Positions 1-9,702 of a DNA stretch of 64,000 nt are shown piece after piece. The stretch's first letter is position 1; every line of letters begins with the position of its first letter. The position numbers and the translations under genes are program-made. Location of the stretch: assembly GCA_963281255.1 (NCBI GenBank), contig OY725489.1, forward strand, positions 2,976,001-3,040,000, written 5' to 3'. A model generated the notes under the pieces. That model had not been told where the DNA came from, searched no databases, and worked only from the letters and a program-made list of their open reading frames with translations. Source of the DNA: Aphrocallistes beatrix. Its lineage: Eukaryota > Porifera > Hexactinellida > Sceptrulophora > Aphrocallistidae.

Positions 1-850
1 TGATATCGTTATTAAAAAGAAATGTTGAAGTGAATGGAGGAACACCTTTGATTTTCAATAAATAGTCAGGAATTTCCCTACGAAATTTTCTTATGGTGCC
101 TAGATAGGAAATGGCAACGTCACTGCGCAACTTATTGCATAATTTTACTGAAGTGAAAAAGTTATCTCCAAACAATGTGTGCCCAGGTTTGAGATGAGAT
201 GCAAGTCGTAATACTGTATCCTCAGTTGTGCAACCTTTTAGAGCCCCCGTGTAAACTTCAATATTTATTGGAAAATAATTCAGGAAATCTGCAATAATAA
301 ACATTTTAATGCCATATTTATCAGGTTTTGAAGGTATATATTGCTTAAAAGGACAATGACCGCGATATCTGCATAAATGCTCATCAATAGTGAGTTGTTT
401 GTTAGGATTATATGAATTTTTAAGAGAAGAAACAATAGAATCTAAAACAAATCGTATATGTGCCAGCTTATCAGTCATTTGCCTCTCTAATCTTGTCTTA
501 TAGTCATCGAATCTCAGAAAACGAAGAATCAGCTTAAATCGGTCTCTAGGCATAGTAGCCCTAAATATCGGTCTCGAATAATTTGGATCATCTGAATAAA
601 TACAGTTTACTGGATCTCGAGAAGCACGAAATACACCAATTAATAACATTAAACCAAAAAATGCTGTCATTTCATTGTAAGAAATAAGATGGTAGTACTT
701 CTTAGGGGGTGTCTTTAACTGATTTAAAAATAATTATAACTTAGCATTAGTGTGTTTGAGAATATGGGTACATACTTCCTCTGACAGAAATATCTTGAAA
801 ATATCTAAACAATTCAACATGATTAGCTCCAACTCTACTTGTAAACATTG
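1..850 (-). pseudogene. piggyBac-type transposase, catalytic part (piggyBac-1)
   Basis: Read on the minus strand, this stretch stays open for about 240 codons and runs off the left edge of the window. It contains the landmarks of the DDE_Tnp_1_7 (piggyBac) family in order: LDIFKIFLSEE, AFFGLMLLIGVF, RDRFKLILRFLRFDD, TIDEHLCRYRGHC with the first catalytic Asp, YIPSKPDKYGIKMF, and GDNFFTS with the second. Family knowledge says this enzyme cuts and pastes DNA at TTAA. One in-frame stop lies at 734-736, between the NAK and LFLNQLK segments. Towards its N-terminus the gene is cut by the hAT element at 864-2063, and the N-terminal exon reappears at about 3280-3495. The third Asp and the C-terminus would lie outside the window. 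It is close to the piggyBac-2 copy at 15967-18318 but clearly a different copy. Confidence 0.88.
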
Positions 851-945
851 GCGTAGTAGGAATCAGAGCTGCAAATGGGTCACTGACCTATGGATCAATA
901 GGTCAGATGGGTCGGTGGGTCATGGGTCAATATTTTATTTATATC

Positions 946-1496
946 GGATACCGACAGTTCGAGACGCGACAGTTTGATACCGACAATTCGAGATGCCGAC
1001 ATTTCGATACGCGACATTTCTATACGCGACAGTTCGATACGAAACAGTTTGATGTGAGAATATCCAAAATTTGATCAAATGTGAATTCATATAAATCAGT
1101 GACAAATAGACTCGATTTCTTTTTCAATCAATGTTATTAGATTGTACTCCTTTTCACAAATGACAATTCAAAATATTTTCACCCAAGAACGACAAATTCA
1201 ATCGAGGCCTGGCATCGTTCGTTTAACGCCACCGTTGGTTGTTGTCACCCAACTATTTGGAAATTTATTCAGGCCTTAAAATTCTCATTTGCATTACATC
1301 TTTAGAATAGCTAAAATCATTAAATTTGAGTTATCTTTTCGTCTTATTATATTTACATTTCGTTTAATGTAGTATCGAACTGTTTCGTATCGAACTGTCG
1401 CGTATCGAAATGTCGCGTATCGAAATGTCGGCATCTCAAATTGTTGGTATCAAACTGTCGCGTCTCAAAATGTCGCGTCTCGAACTGTCGGTATCC
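946..1496. mobile_element. foldback element with TIRs made of ~15-bp repeats
   Basis: Positions 946-1053 and 1373-1496 are inverted copies of each other. Each arm consists of tandem variants of a 15-16-bp unit such as GATACGCGACAGTTC or GATACCGACAATTC. The left arm begins GGATACCGACAGTTCGAG and the right arm ends in its complement. The roughly 320-bp centre shows no coding potential. The element lies wholly inside the 864-2063 hAT element, so it inserted into it or is part of that family's inner structure. I found no clear target duplication beside it. Confidence 0.75.
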
Positions 1497-1762
1497 CCTT
1501 CAGGTATAGTAACTGTAACCATTAATTTTTCGTGCCTTCATCTTATCGGTAAACCTATTATGTACAATATTACTGGAAACCTAGGATTGCAATTCAAATA
1601 TACATCAGTATATATAAATCTAGACTGACAGTTTCCATTTGTATATATTATTCCTTTGAGATCTATTTAATGTCGTAAATGTTCTCCAACAACTGTGAAG
1701 ATCTAAAGGCTGCTCTTCACTATGGTGATATGTTCTTATGCATCAACGACGCCCCAAACTGC

Positions 1763-1832
1763 AAAGCTGATGTGTGGAAGAAATTCTGGTTGATTAAAAT
1801 CAAAGCAACTAATGAATTAGTAGGGCATGTCT
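1763..1832 (+). pseudogene. BED-finger-like fragment of hAT transposase
   Basis: Translation gives KADVWKKFWLIKIKATNELVGHV followed by decayed sequence. The pattern (S/A)-x-VWKKFxLI...TNExVGxV matches the start of a BED zinc finger, the DNA-binding N-terminus of many hAT transposases. The zinc ligands after it are not preserved and the frame closes soon afterwards. Its position inside a hAT element supports the reading. This is a remnant only. Confidence 0.5.
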
Positions 1833-2389
1833 AATTTATGTGACAGGACGGGTTAAGAATGCAATGTTGCCAGAGACTATTGAAGCTGTGTCTGTTGTGG
1901 TATAAGGTTATAAAAACAAATTTATTTACTGATTGTGTTAGACTAAATATTTACAATTACTTGCTCCTAATAATGGAATCATAATGGGTCATGGGTCATG
2001 GGTCACTAATTCGATGGGTCACATGGGTCATGGGTCACTTTATATGACCCAATTGCAGCTCTGGTAGGAACTAACCAACCTGCAATACAACTCGGCGTAT
2101 AGAAGAATCTGAGGTCCAATATTTATCAAGGGGACTGAGTATGAATTTGCATACAATAAATTTAAAAATTGTCCCCCCGTTAGCAGATAAAGATGTACAC
2201 AACTAACGAATTTAATAGGCATTTAATAACGATATTGAATTATTATCGGTTAGGGTACCTTTATTTTATAAACACATTGGTCAAGAAATGTATTGGTAAG
2301 GAATTTATTCCCAGATTTGCCAGATATTTGATAATTTTCCTTGATTAATATGAATTAATCAAAGAAGACTGAATTTAATCGAAAATGTG

Positions 2390-2990
2390 TTATGTTGGAA
2401 TTTGATTGAAAAGTTTGCTAATTATTTTTTAAGGGATATTTGTGAGAAATGTGGGTTATTTGGGAAAAGTGTCATTTTTATTGGAATTTTTAATGGTTTT
2501 TTTGCAGTTACAAAGTTGCTGTGATTGAAAAGGGGAAATTTTTTCATTAATTTATTTTGATGAAATTTTAATTTCAAAAAATTTCTCGATCAAATTCAAG
2601 CTACCTCTTTCTATAATCCATTCATGTGATCTTGTATACATTTAGAAGTTTGCTCAAGTGGGTTTCGCTCAACCGGAGGATGTATAATGGTATTTTTTGA
2701 TAATCCGCCCCAGATTTAACTGCATCAATTGCGGCGGGTTATCCGTGTGGCACTGTATATGTTATGTTGATTTTGTACTTAAGTATAAAATCGAATTTCA
2801 ATGACAAAAAAACACTATTCCCCTTATTCAACCACAGCAAATTTGTATGTAGCTGCAAAAAACCCATATAAATTCCCATAAAAAATGACAATTTTCCCAA
2901 ATAAGTCAAAATTTCTAAAATATCCCTTAAAAATCCATAAAAACTCATTCTGACTTTAACAAACTTTTCGATCAAATTCTAACTCCTGCT
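2390..2990. repeat. imperfect long inverted repeat (foldback-like)
   Basis: Positions about 2397-2560 and 2815-2982 are imperfect inverted copies. For example, left GAATTTGATTGAAAAGTTTG corresponds to the complement of CAAACTTTTCGATCAAATTC on the right. A run around 2480-2520 likewise pairs with one around 2855-2890. The spacer is about 250 bp. The motif CTCGATCAAATTC near 2585 is also a direct copy of the outer right-arm motif near 2968. No coding sequence or target duplication was identified. It lies in what appears to be the intron of the piggyBac-1 gene. Confidence 0.5.
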
Positions 2991-3278
2991 TTCGGTCAAA
3001 ATTTCGTCGACGAAAAATCCTTCAGACGAATTCCGATTAACCTGATAATGGTTTATTTTATAAAATCGACAGTTTACAAAATCAACATTTTACAAAATCA
3101 CATATAGATATATGCCTCAAAATGTGATTAGTCATCATATGGCACGCGGAATCTGCTATTTTTAGTACAGCAAATGCAGTTTCAAAACTGTATTCAAACA
3201 TCGTTTTCAGAGTCAGTAATGTCTGATTGGAATATATTTAAAGGTGAAAATACGCAAGCATGATATGATAGACTATTT

Positions 3279-3495
3279 TCAACAACCTGATATCGAGTTG
3301 ATTTCGCCAATAGATTCTGGAATACTTGAGCTAAAACTTGGGTGTTCATCAACAAACATATCATGATCTGGAACGAGCTCACTCCATCTGGATTTGTCCC
3401 GAGCTATATGCACAACATCATCGGTGTCACTTAAGCATGTATTCATCAGAGAATGAGTAGAGCCAATATGGCCTGAAATATGGCCTGCACCTGGG
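3279..3495 (-). pseudogene. piggyBac-1 N-terminal exon fragment
   Basis: On the minus strand this reads an open segment containing DKSRWSELVPDHDMF and then SSIPESIGEI. It aligns with the N-terminal region of the second piggyBac in the window (KDGTRWSETFPDDVSKDYF). Its direction and place upstream of the catalytic part at 1-850 suggest it is the first exon of the same gene. The intervening stretch now holds the 2390-2990 inverted repeat and the 864-2063 hAT. The start codon was not located. Confidence 0.6.
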
Positions 3496-3900
3496 ACAAA
3501 ATAACAGAGTTATTTATAAATTTCAGAAGGTACCCCACCCTAAAAATTCTCTGCCCCCCTTAGGATTTGAGTCTGGATCCGCCTCTGGTCTAACTATCTA
3601 TTTGTTGAAAGATAATAAGAATATGACAAAATAATGATAATGATTACGTAAGATGCGGGCGGTGGAGCTGAAACAAGTTTCTAAATAACAGTGGCGTTAT
3701 CTCTTATACTATAAATACGTAATATCTAACAAATGAGGTCAAGATTTCGATCTAAAACCAATGGATTGTCTACAAATACACCTGTGTTCAAATCTCCAGC
3801 TTGCTAGTTATACTAGTCTTAACCATAAATTCTGAAAATACTCACAAAACAAACAAGAACATTACTTTCAAATAAACAAATTCATACAAACGTATATATA

Positions 3901-5215
3901 CGAGGGCTGTCCAAAAAGTTCGCTAACTAATTAGGCTAATTCAACAAATATATGATATATTAGTAAACATCCTCGTCAAAATTTTCAATATACTGTCCCT
4001 TGAGCTTTATACATTTTTGCCATCTTTCTGGAAGCTTTTCAATTCCTTTTGCAAAGAATTCTGGAGGGACACTATCTACCCAGTGATCAACAGCTGAACT
4101 GAGATTTTTAAAATTATCGAATCTCTTTCCACGAAGCGCCTTTTTCAATTCTGAAAAAAGCCAGTAATCACTCGGGGCCAGGTCTGGACTATAAGCAGGG
4201 TGAGGCATGAGCTCGAAGCCTAAGGAAGCAATGGCATCCGTTGTCTTATGGCTTGTATGGGGTCTAGCGTTGTCATGTTGTAACAGAACTCGACTGCTTA
4301 ACTTCCCTCGTCGTTTACTTTTAATAGCTACACGCAGATCATTGAGTACATCGATGTAATACTCACTATTAATAGTCATTTTCTCGGGGAGCCAGTTTAT
4401 TAGAATGATTCCTTCACTGTCCCAGAAAAAGGTAGCCATTCTTTTCCCAGCGGATTTTGTGGTCCGGGCCTTGATAGGCACAGGCTCGTACCTCCTCTTC
4501 CATTGACTACTTTGTACCTTTGACTCTGGTTCATGGTGATAAACCCAAGTTTCATCCCCGGTCACGATACGACTTAGATAATTGCGTTCACCTTGCCAGC
4601 TCCTGATTAAATCTCGACAAACCACCACTCGTCGCCGCTTTTGCTCATCAGTCAAGAGTTTGGGGACCCATCTAGCGGAAACTCGCGACATTCCGAGAGT
4701 TTGACTGACAACATTATGAATGGTCGATTTTGATATCCCCAGAGTTTCTTCTAGTTGCCGCAAAGTTGATCTTCGATCTTCGTCTAAAGCAGACTCAATT
4801 CGTGTCGTATTTAATTCAGTGGATACGGTGGTCGGACGGCCACTACGTGGAGCATCCTCAGGTGTATCCCAACCATCATTAAAGCGATCGATCCATTTGT
4901 AGATCATGACGCTGGAAGGGCAATTATCACCATAGACATCCAACATCTCCCTATGAATTGTAGCACCTTTTTTCCCCTGCTTCCACAGGAACCAAATGAC
5001 ATTTCGCTTTCCAATATCAGAAAATTCCATTAGAGTGAATATGTATCCAACTTCAATCAGAAAAAAATTACTAAGTATACAATTTACGATGGTCGATAAT
5101 AGCAATAAAATGATGTACATCGATGGATATATTGATTTAAAAGGCTAACAATTGTCTAGGAAAATGGGTGTATTAAATACAGTAAAAAGTTAGCGAACTT
5201 TTTGGACAGCCCTCG
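3901..5215. mobile_element. complete mariner transposon
   Basis: The 1315-bp element has perfect 28-bp terminal inverted repeats beginning CGAGGGCTGTCCAAAAAGTT, and TA dinucleotides directly outside both ends (3899-3900 and 5216-5217). It holds one uninterrupted transposase gene on the minus strand. Perfect ends, an intact gene and a clean TA duplication make it the best preserved element in the window, and probably one of the youngest insertions. Confidence 0.95.
3960..5030 (-). CDS. mariner transposase, 356 aa, apparently intact
   Basis: This cut-and-paste transposase is expected to bind the 28-bp element ends and insert at TA. The frame is open from an upstream ATG at 5120, but the family start is the methionine of MEFSDIGKR at 5030. 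That gives 356 residues, normal for mariner; the extra upstream residues are hydrophobic and have no counterpart in the family. Two N-terminal helix-turn-helix regions include IHREMLDVYG and LRQLEETLGISKSTIHN. WVPKLL follows, close to the usual WVPH-type linker. The catalytic triad is Asp in TGDETWVYHHE, Asp in QHDNARPHTS, and Asp at the end of YSPDLAPSD, with 34 residues between the last two, the D34D spacing of true mariners. No stop or frameshift is seen. Activity is an inference. Confidence 0.95.
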   Translation of the reverse strand: MEFSDIGKRNVIWFLWKQGKKGATIHREMLDVYGDNCPSSVMIYKWIDRFNDGWDTPEDAPRSGRPTTVSTELNTTRIESALDEDRRSTLRQLEETLGISKSTIHNVVSQTLGMSRVSARWVPKLLTDEQKRRRVVVCRDLIRSWQGERNYLSRIVTGDETWVYHHEPESKVQSSQWKRRYEPVPIKARTTKSAGKRMATFFWDSEGIILINWLPEKMTINSEYYIDVLNDLRVAIKSKRRGKLSSRVLLQHDNARPHTSHKTTDAIASLGFELMPHPAYSPDLAPSDYWLFSELKKALRGKRFDNFKNLSSAVDHWVDSVPPEFFAKGIEKLPERWQKCIKLKGQYIENFDEDVY

Positions 5216-5244
5216 TAAGTATTATTTCAAGGCCTATAGTTTAT

Positions 5245-5462
5245 TTGAGTATACGTGTGATCCAAACAAAGTATGTGTATGAGTCCACACCTTGGAACAA
5301 ATTATATTTCGCTGTTAGCATACTTTCACTTGTAAGGAGATTGATGTCATCTGACTATCGATCTCGCAAAAGACGAACTCTTTTGATAAGGCTTGTAGCC
5401 GTATTCACTAGAAGTTAAGTTCAAACTTTGCACACTCGAACCTCTCTGAGCCGGACCTTTGA
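5245..5462 (-). repeat. dispersed repeat D, copy 1
   Basis: About 215 bp here is the reverse complement of 56383-56600, with a few single-base differences and small gaps. Shared landmarks include the TCCACACCTTGGA run, TTTCGCTGTTAGCATACTTT and the end motif GAGAGGTTCGAGTGT (as read in the distant copy). No coding potential and no terminal repeats were seen. The family is unrecognised. Confidence 0.7.
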
Positions 5463-5604
5463 GATACAGGCACCTACCATGCGACAGGAAGTCAATATGC
5501 TTTATCCTATTATCAAGTCACTTATTAGCAAAATACGTATATATTATTATCTAATATATTAAAATTTTAAAACTCAACGATTTTTAGTGCAACTCTATAG
5601 AGAG

Positions 5605-5650
5605 ACAAGGGGCGTCGATCCTGAGGGGGCAAGGGGGGCGCTTGCCCCCC
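5605..5650. other. G/C-run palindrome, possible quadruplex
   Basis: The stretch has runs GGGGGCAAGGGGGGCGC, then CCCCCC, then a run of nine to ten G, so it can form hairpins or a G-quadruplex. It stands out in this AT-rich setting. A similar C/G-run cluster lies at about 56610-56670, next to the other copy of repeat D. No function is implied. Confidence 0.45.
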
Positions 5651-5794
5651 AATAAATATATTGGGGGGGGGCGAAAATACGTAAAAAAGGCTAGTATTTC
5701 AAAAGCTTACTATAATAATATCGGCCCAGTAATAATATCTCTACCTACCCATGAAAGGGACCGTCGGTTAATTTTGATCTCTAAAAGGAACTGT

Positions 5795-6475
5795 CACGAA
5801 AATCTTGGTCCGGGGGACAAATTTTTCATGGAAAATTGGTCCTCCCCTGAAAATTTTGGTCCTACTATGGTCCAATTTTCCATGGAATTTTGGTCCGGGG
5901 TGACCATTTTTTTCAGGGAATATTGGTCCTGGGGGACCATTTTTTTCAGGGAATATTGGTCAGGGGACCATTTCTTTCAGAAAAAATTGTCTGGGAGACT
6001 AATTCTTTCATGGAAAATTAGATTCTATCAATCATTTGACATCCTCGATTTTTTGATACTTTTCAATTGTCCGAACAACCAAGTTGTTTGACCAGGGACT
6101 GACAATTCATATTCTAAAATCTGAACTCTCTTCCTATTGAGTGCATATCTATTCCAACTATAATAACTAGACCTAATAACAGCTACCGCAGCGCCACTGG
6201 GGCTTGACATCCTTTCCAAATGGTGATGCATTTTTCATTGAAATATTGGGTATGGCGGACCAAAATTCCTTATGGAAAATTGGTCCCCCACGGACCAAAA
6301 TTCCCTGAAAAAAATGGTCCCCCCAGGACCAAAATTCTATGGAAAATTGGTCCATGTAGGACCAAAATTTTCAGGGGAGGACCAATTTTCCATGAAAAAA
6401 TTGTCCCCCGGACCAAAATTCCATGGCAAATTGGTCCCCCGGACCAAAATTTTCGCGGACCATTTTTCCAGTGAC
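5795..6475. mobile_element. foldback element with GGTCC/GGACC tandem arms
   Basis: Left arm 5795-6015 and right arm 6240-6475 are inverted copies of a diverged tandem array. The unit is roughly 35-45 bp with cores such as AATTTTGGTCC and CATGGAAAATTGGTCC on the left and GGACCAAAATTCC on the right. The outermost bases CTGTCAC and GTGACAG are complementary. The centre, about 6016-6240, is unique sequence. Open frames seen on both strands here are products of the repeat and not genes. No target duplication was found. Confidence 0.75.
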
Positions 6476-6616
6476 AGAACTGTTGCATGAGATTTTGACC
6501 CACCGATAGCTTTTTCATTTTAGACTAACTAACATTTCGTCCATGGTAACTTGCTATTTACTATATAATTACCTTCATATCATAAACTCTCACCCTAACT
6601 TTATCTCTTTTTTTAG

Positions 6617-7558
6617 ATTTCTTTCAACTTCTATTTACGAATTTACTTCGAACTGACATTGACTCTATCATGAACGTGAACGAGAACCAGCAGATTCAGA
6701 GTTATCTCTTAACTAATGTCATTCCTCTGGAGATCAAGGATTCAAGTGATCGATATAAGAAAAAGAATTTTGTCAGAAGGTGCAGAGAGTATTATCTCCG
6801 AAACAACAAACTTGTAAAGGTAAAGTAGAATAAATTACGACGGCATTCAAACTAGCTTTTACCTCACCTTTGCTATTATTGGATCTTGGATACCAATATT
6901 TCCGCTTCAATGTTTTTCAATTTTATTGTCTGTGGAGGTGGTTTATTTAGTAATAATCCAAATCGTAAGTATCCATTCGTTTTTACTGTCTATATTTCAG
7001 AGTGTGAGGAAGAATGGAGTCGTGAAATACCTTGAGATTCCACTTGAATCAGAAATCAATGGGATCATCAGTTTCTACCATGATACTACTCACACTGGTA
7101 TCAATGCTACCATTGATGGCATTCGTAACAAATACGACTGGATCGGCATTCACGAAGATGTTCGACAATATGTAAGAAATTCCCATTCAATGAATTATAA
7201 TAACACTAATAAATTTATTCACTTTTTTTATCCTTTTAGATAAAAACCTGTCACGACTGCCAATCTAATGCAGCACTCCCACCTCAGCCCCAACGAGAAC
7301 TCCAACCCATTCCACCTCCACAAAACCCCTGGCATCACTGTGGAATTGATCTAATTTGCAATATGACCCCAGATTCTTTCGGATTTCAGCATATTTTGGT
7401 CATTGTCTGCTACCTGAGCAAATTTGTAGTCGCACGCCCTCTCAAAACTAAAACATCCAGGGAGGTATTGAATCGCTTACAAGATATCTATCTTACATTC
7501 GGAGTTCCTAAAGTTATCCAGAGCGACCAAGGCAAAGAATTCTCGAGCAAGGTATAAA
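6617..7558 (+). pseudogene. intron-containing integrase-domain gene, incomplete
   Basis: Three exon-like blocks (about 6617-6820, 7002-7170 and 7243-7551) are separated by short introns with GT and AG ends and pyrimidine tracts. The first carries a helical KKKNFVRRCREYYL segment. The second and third together carry an HHCC zinc-binding motif (FYHDTTHTG and later CHDCQ), as found in integrase N-termini. The third enters an rve-type catalytic domain, with Asp in HCGIDLI and Asp in QSDQGKEF. The last catalytic Glu and the C-terminus are not seen; a mariner (7606-8942) follows directly. Intron content favours a Ginger-type DNA transposon or a domesticated integrase gene over a retroelement, but this cannot be settled from the fragment. 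It is broken and incomplete. Confidence 0.7.
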
Positions 7559-7605
7559 CATATATTTTTGTTAAGTACACACGCTGATACTTATACATAT
7601 ACTTA

Positions 7606-8942
7606 GGTCATTTCAAAAGTACTGATCACTATTGATTTTTGACAGCTAGGTATATCGAATGTACCAATTAATATAATCCAGATAGCATTACCCATTCTCT
7701 CCTAATATCTAAAAGAATTTTTAAGATAGCATAAGTATTTTTCTTATAATCATCATTTCAATCTTGTCAGTTTTGGCTACTTATACATTTATGGCTTTAA
7801 AATCGTCAATTATTGAGCAAGAGCAAAGGGCGTATATCAAGTTTCGTTCACTGCTAAAAGATTCGAACAGGTACATCCACAATGATCTCGCGGAAGTTTG
7901 TGGAGATCAAGCACTTGCTTATTCCACGGTTAGAAGATGGGCTCGACTATTTCGAGAGTGAAGAGACAGCATTGAAGATGAGCCTCGGACTGGTAGGCCT
8001 AAATCTGCAACCTGTGAACCCTCAATTGAGTTGGTTGGTGAATTTCTTCGAAATGACCCTTGCTGCTCTATTGGAGAGATTTCTTAGTATACGGATATCT
8101 CAACGGGAAGTATTTACCGCATTCTGAAGGAAGATCTCGGAGTAAGGAAGGTTTGCGTTCGGCGGGTGCCGTATTTGCTGTCAGAGGCCCGGATGAAACA
8201 GAGGGTAGAATGTTGTGAAAATCTTCTACATTACGAAAAATTTGATGCAAGGCGACTCTATGAGAAAGTAACCATAGATTAAACTTAGATTTACTATTCA
8301 CAACCTAAATCCAAGGAAAAATCTAAGTGTTGGCTGCATCCGGGCGAACCCCGACTTAAAAGACCGCGTCCAGATTTCCGTGCCAAGAAGGTAATGTACG
8401 CAATTGCATTTGACGCCTACGGCCCAGTTGCTCAAGTTTGCGTTCCGAAGGGCCAGGATGTTACTGGAGACTTTTATTGCACTAATGTGCTCGCAGAAAT
8501 CAGTAAACACTACATAGAGCGTCGGCCGAGAACTGGTCCTCGTGGAATACAACTTCTACATGATAATGCCAGTAGCCATAAAACTAAACAAGTCGCCGCA
8601 TACATCAAGGATATAGGCATGAAAACACTGAATCACCCTCCCTATTCCCCTGACCTAATTCCTTGTGACTTCTGGTTGTTTTCAAAGCTGAAAAGTCATC
8701 TCTCTGATAAGGAGTTCACTAGCCGAATGGAGATCGCCGTTCATAAGTAGAATCGCCGTTCATAAGTACCTGAAATCGATCCCACAGACGGAGTATAAAA
8801 AGTCATTTCGCTGCTGAGTAGACCGTCTAAAGGAGTGTATTCGCGTCAAGGGAGACTATTTCGAGAATATGTAATTAAATAACAAATCAGTCGTTGCTTA
8901 ATATCAAATTGGTGGGGGGTGATCAGTACTTTTGAAATGACC
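7606..8942. mobile_element. mariner element, decayed copy
   Basis: The 1337-bp element begins GGTCATTTCAAAAGTACTGA and ends with the complement TCAGTACTTTTGAAATGACC. It has TA on both sides (7604-7605 and 8943-8944). It is unrelated in its termini to the mariner at 3901-5215. The transposase inside (7791-8874) is broken. It sits just downstream of the third block of the integrase gene, in what would be that gene's next intron. Confidence 0.92.
7791..8874 (+). pseudogene. mariner transposase pseudogene
   Basis: The reading begins MALKSSIIEQEQRAYIKF and goes through a helix-turn-helix with STVRRWARLF. It then needs a frame change near 7960 to continue through DEPRTGRP and the WVP-like motif RRVPYLLSEA. 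Around the first catalytic Asp (VTID at about 8272-8283) two codons have become stops, where the family has Glu-Thr-Trp. The rest is open again: HPGEPRLKRPRPDF, LLHDNASSHKTKQ and YSPDLIPCDFWLF, with 34 residues between the second and third Asp. The 3' end carries a short duplication of GGAGATCGCCGTTCATAAGT near 8730-8768. The protein cannot be made. Confidence 0.9.
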
Positions 8943-9389
8943 TAAGTATAGTTAATTTAAAAGTTAATTGTATCATATTTAAGGTTGGCCTTTCCTATAA
9001 TAGCTAACTTTTTACTTTTTCAACCGATTCATTTAATTTTTTCAGTGCAGATTTGAATCGCAGAGTTATCTGCAAAACTCATTAATAATTGAAATAATTA
9101 GAGACAAAAAAATTTTTAAAATTTGGTCATTTTACAAGTAAGAAATTGGAAACAATATGCTTACAATCCATTAGAAACTTTTCAAATTCCTTCATGAATC
9201 GATGATCTAACTAATGAACAGACAGATTATTGAAATTTTGAAAATTGTTAAAAATTCACACCAAAACACCCGAGGAATTTTATTTTTAGTAATTTTGACA
9301 CTATTTTTTTCTTAATTCTCTTTTTATTTGTATTATCAAAATTCTGTTTATTCATTATGTTCTACTCTTCGAGATCTAACAGAAATTTT

Positions 9390-9702
9390 ACATTCCAGGC
9401 TGTTGCTAGGGAGTGCCCAAAAATATTTGCTCAAAATATAGTCAATATATATATATCAAATTTCCGGAAATTTGATGCTGAGCACGAATATGACAATAAA
9501 AACTGATTTATAATCATTTGAAAGGTTAAATCTCAGTTTTCAAAACCGGCGATTTTTATAGTCCGGGGTCAAATATGGGGTCGTGAGAAGTCTCTTTCGG
9601 ATATTCCGATTTCGGTAAACTTTTAGCATGTTACTCCTAATGCATGATACTACGGAAAAATAAAAAAAAAACAATTTCTTGCAATTTTTTTGGGGTTGAA
9701 AC
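9390..9702 (+). repeat. dispersed repeat C, copy 1 (left part)
   Basis: This is a member of a dispersed non-coding family. Landmarks are ATATAGTCAATATATA, a segment ending GCGATTTTTATAGTCCGG, and CATGATACTACGGAAAAAT. Other copies lie at 42555-42790 (minus), 43705-47600 (plus, heavily interrupted) and as partial copies at 41155-41395 and 47805-47965. This copy is interrupted at 9703 by a hAT-like MITE and resumes at 10355 (CTATTTGCTTCCTATTTTGACC, shared with about 47566-47587). It also provides an empty site for the insertion at 44032-44751. Confidence 0.8.

Larger units (their letters stand above)
864..2063. mobile_element. hAT-type element, 1.2 kb, with 8-bp target duplication
   Basis: The element starts CAGAGCTGCAAATGGGTCA and ends with the near complement TGACCCAATTGCAGCTCTG. 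It is flanked by GTAGGAAT (856-863) and GTAGGAAC (2064-2071), a 7/8 match to the 8-bp duplication that hAT transposons make. Behind both termini lie clusters of TGGGTCA-type heptamers, at about 874-930 and 1984-2047 in the same orientation. They are probably subterminal transposase-binding repeats, which is an inference. A decayed BED-finger-like segment lies inside at 1763-1832, and a separate foldback element sits at 946-1496. The element interrupts the piggyBac-1 pseudogene, so it is younger than that gene. Confidence 0.85.

Noticed and set aside
1410-1628. 72-codon open frame
   Set aside because: Starts in the tandem-repeat arm of the foldback element 946-1496; repetitive MSR-x-E words only.
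3194-3382. 62-codon open frame on the minus strand
   Set aside because: It is in another frame of the piggyBac-1 N-terminal exon, whose own frame (DKSRWSELVPD) is supported by similarity to piggyBac-2.
5031-5120. Longer N-terminus for the mariner transposase
   Set aside because: The additional 30 residues are hydrophobic and unlike any mariner; the start MEFSDIGKR at 5030 fits the family.
6220-6518. Several overlapping open frames on both strands
   Set aside because: They are read from the GGTCC/GGACC repeats of a foldback element, rich in repeated Gly-Pro-Lys words, with frames on both strands at once.
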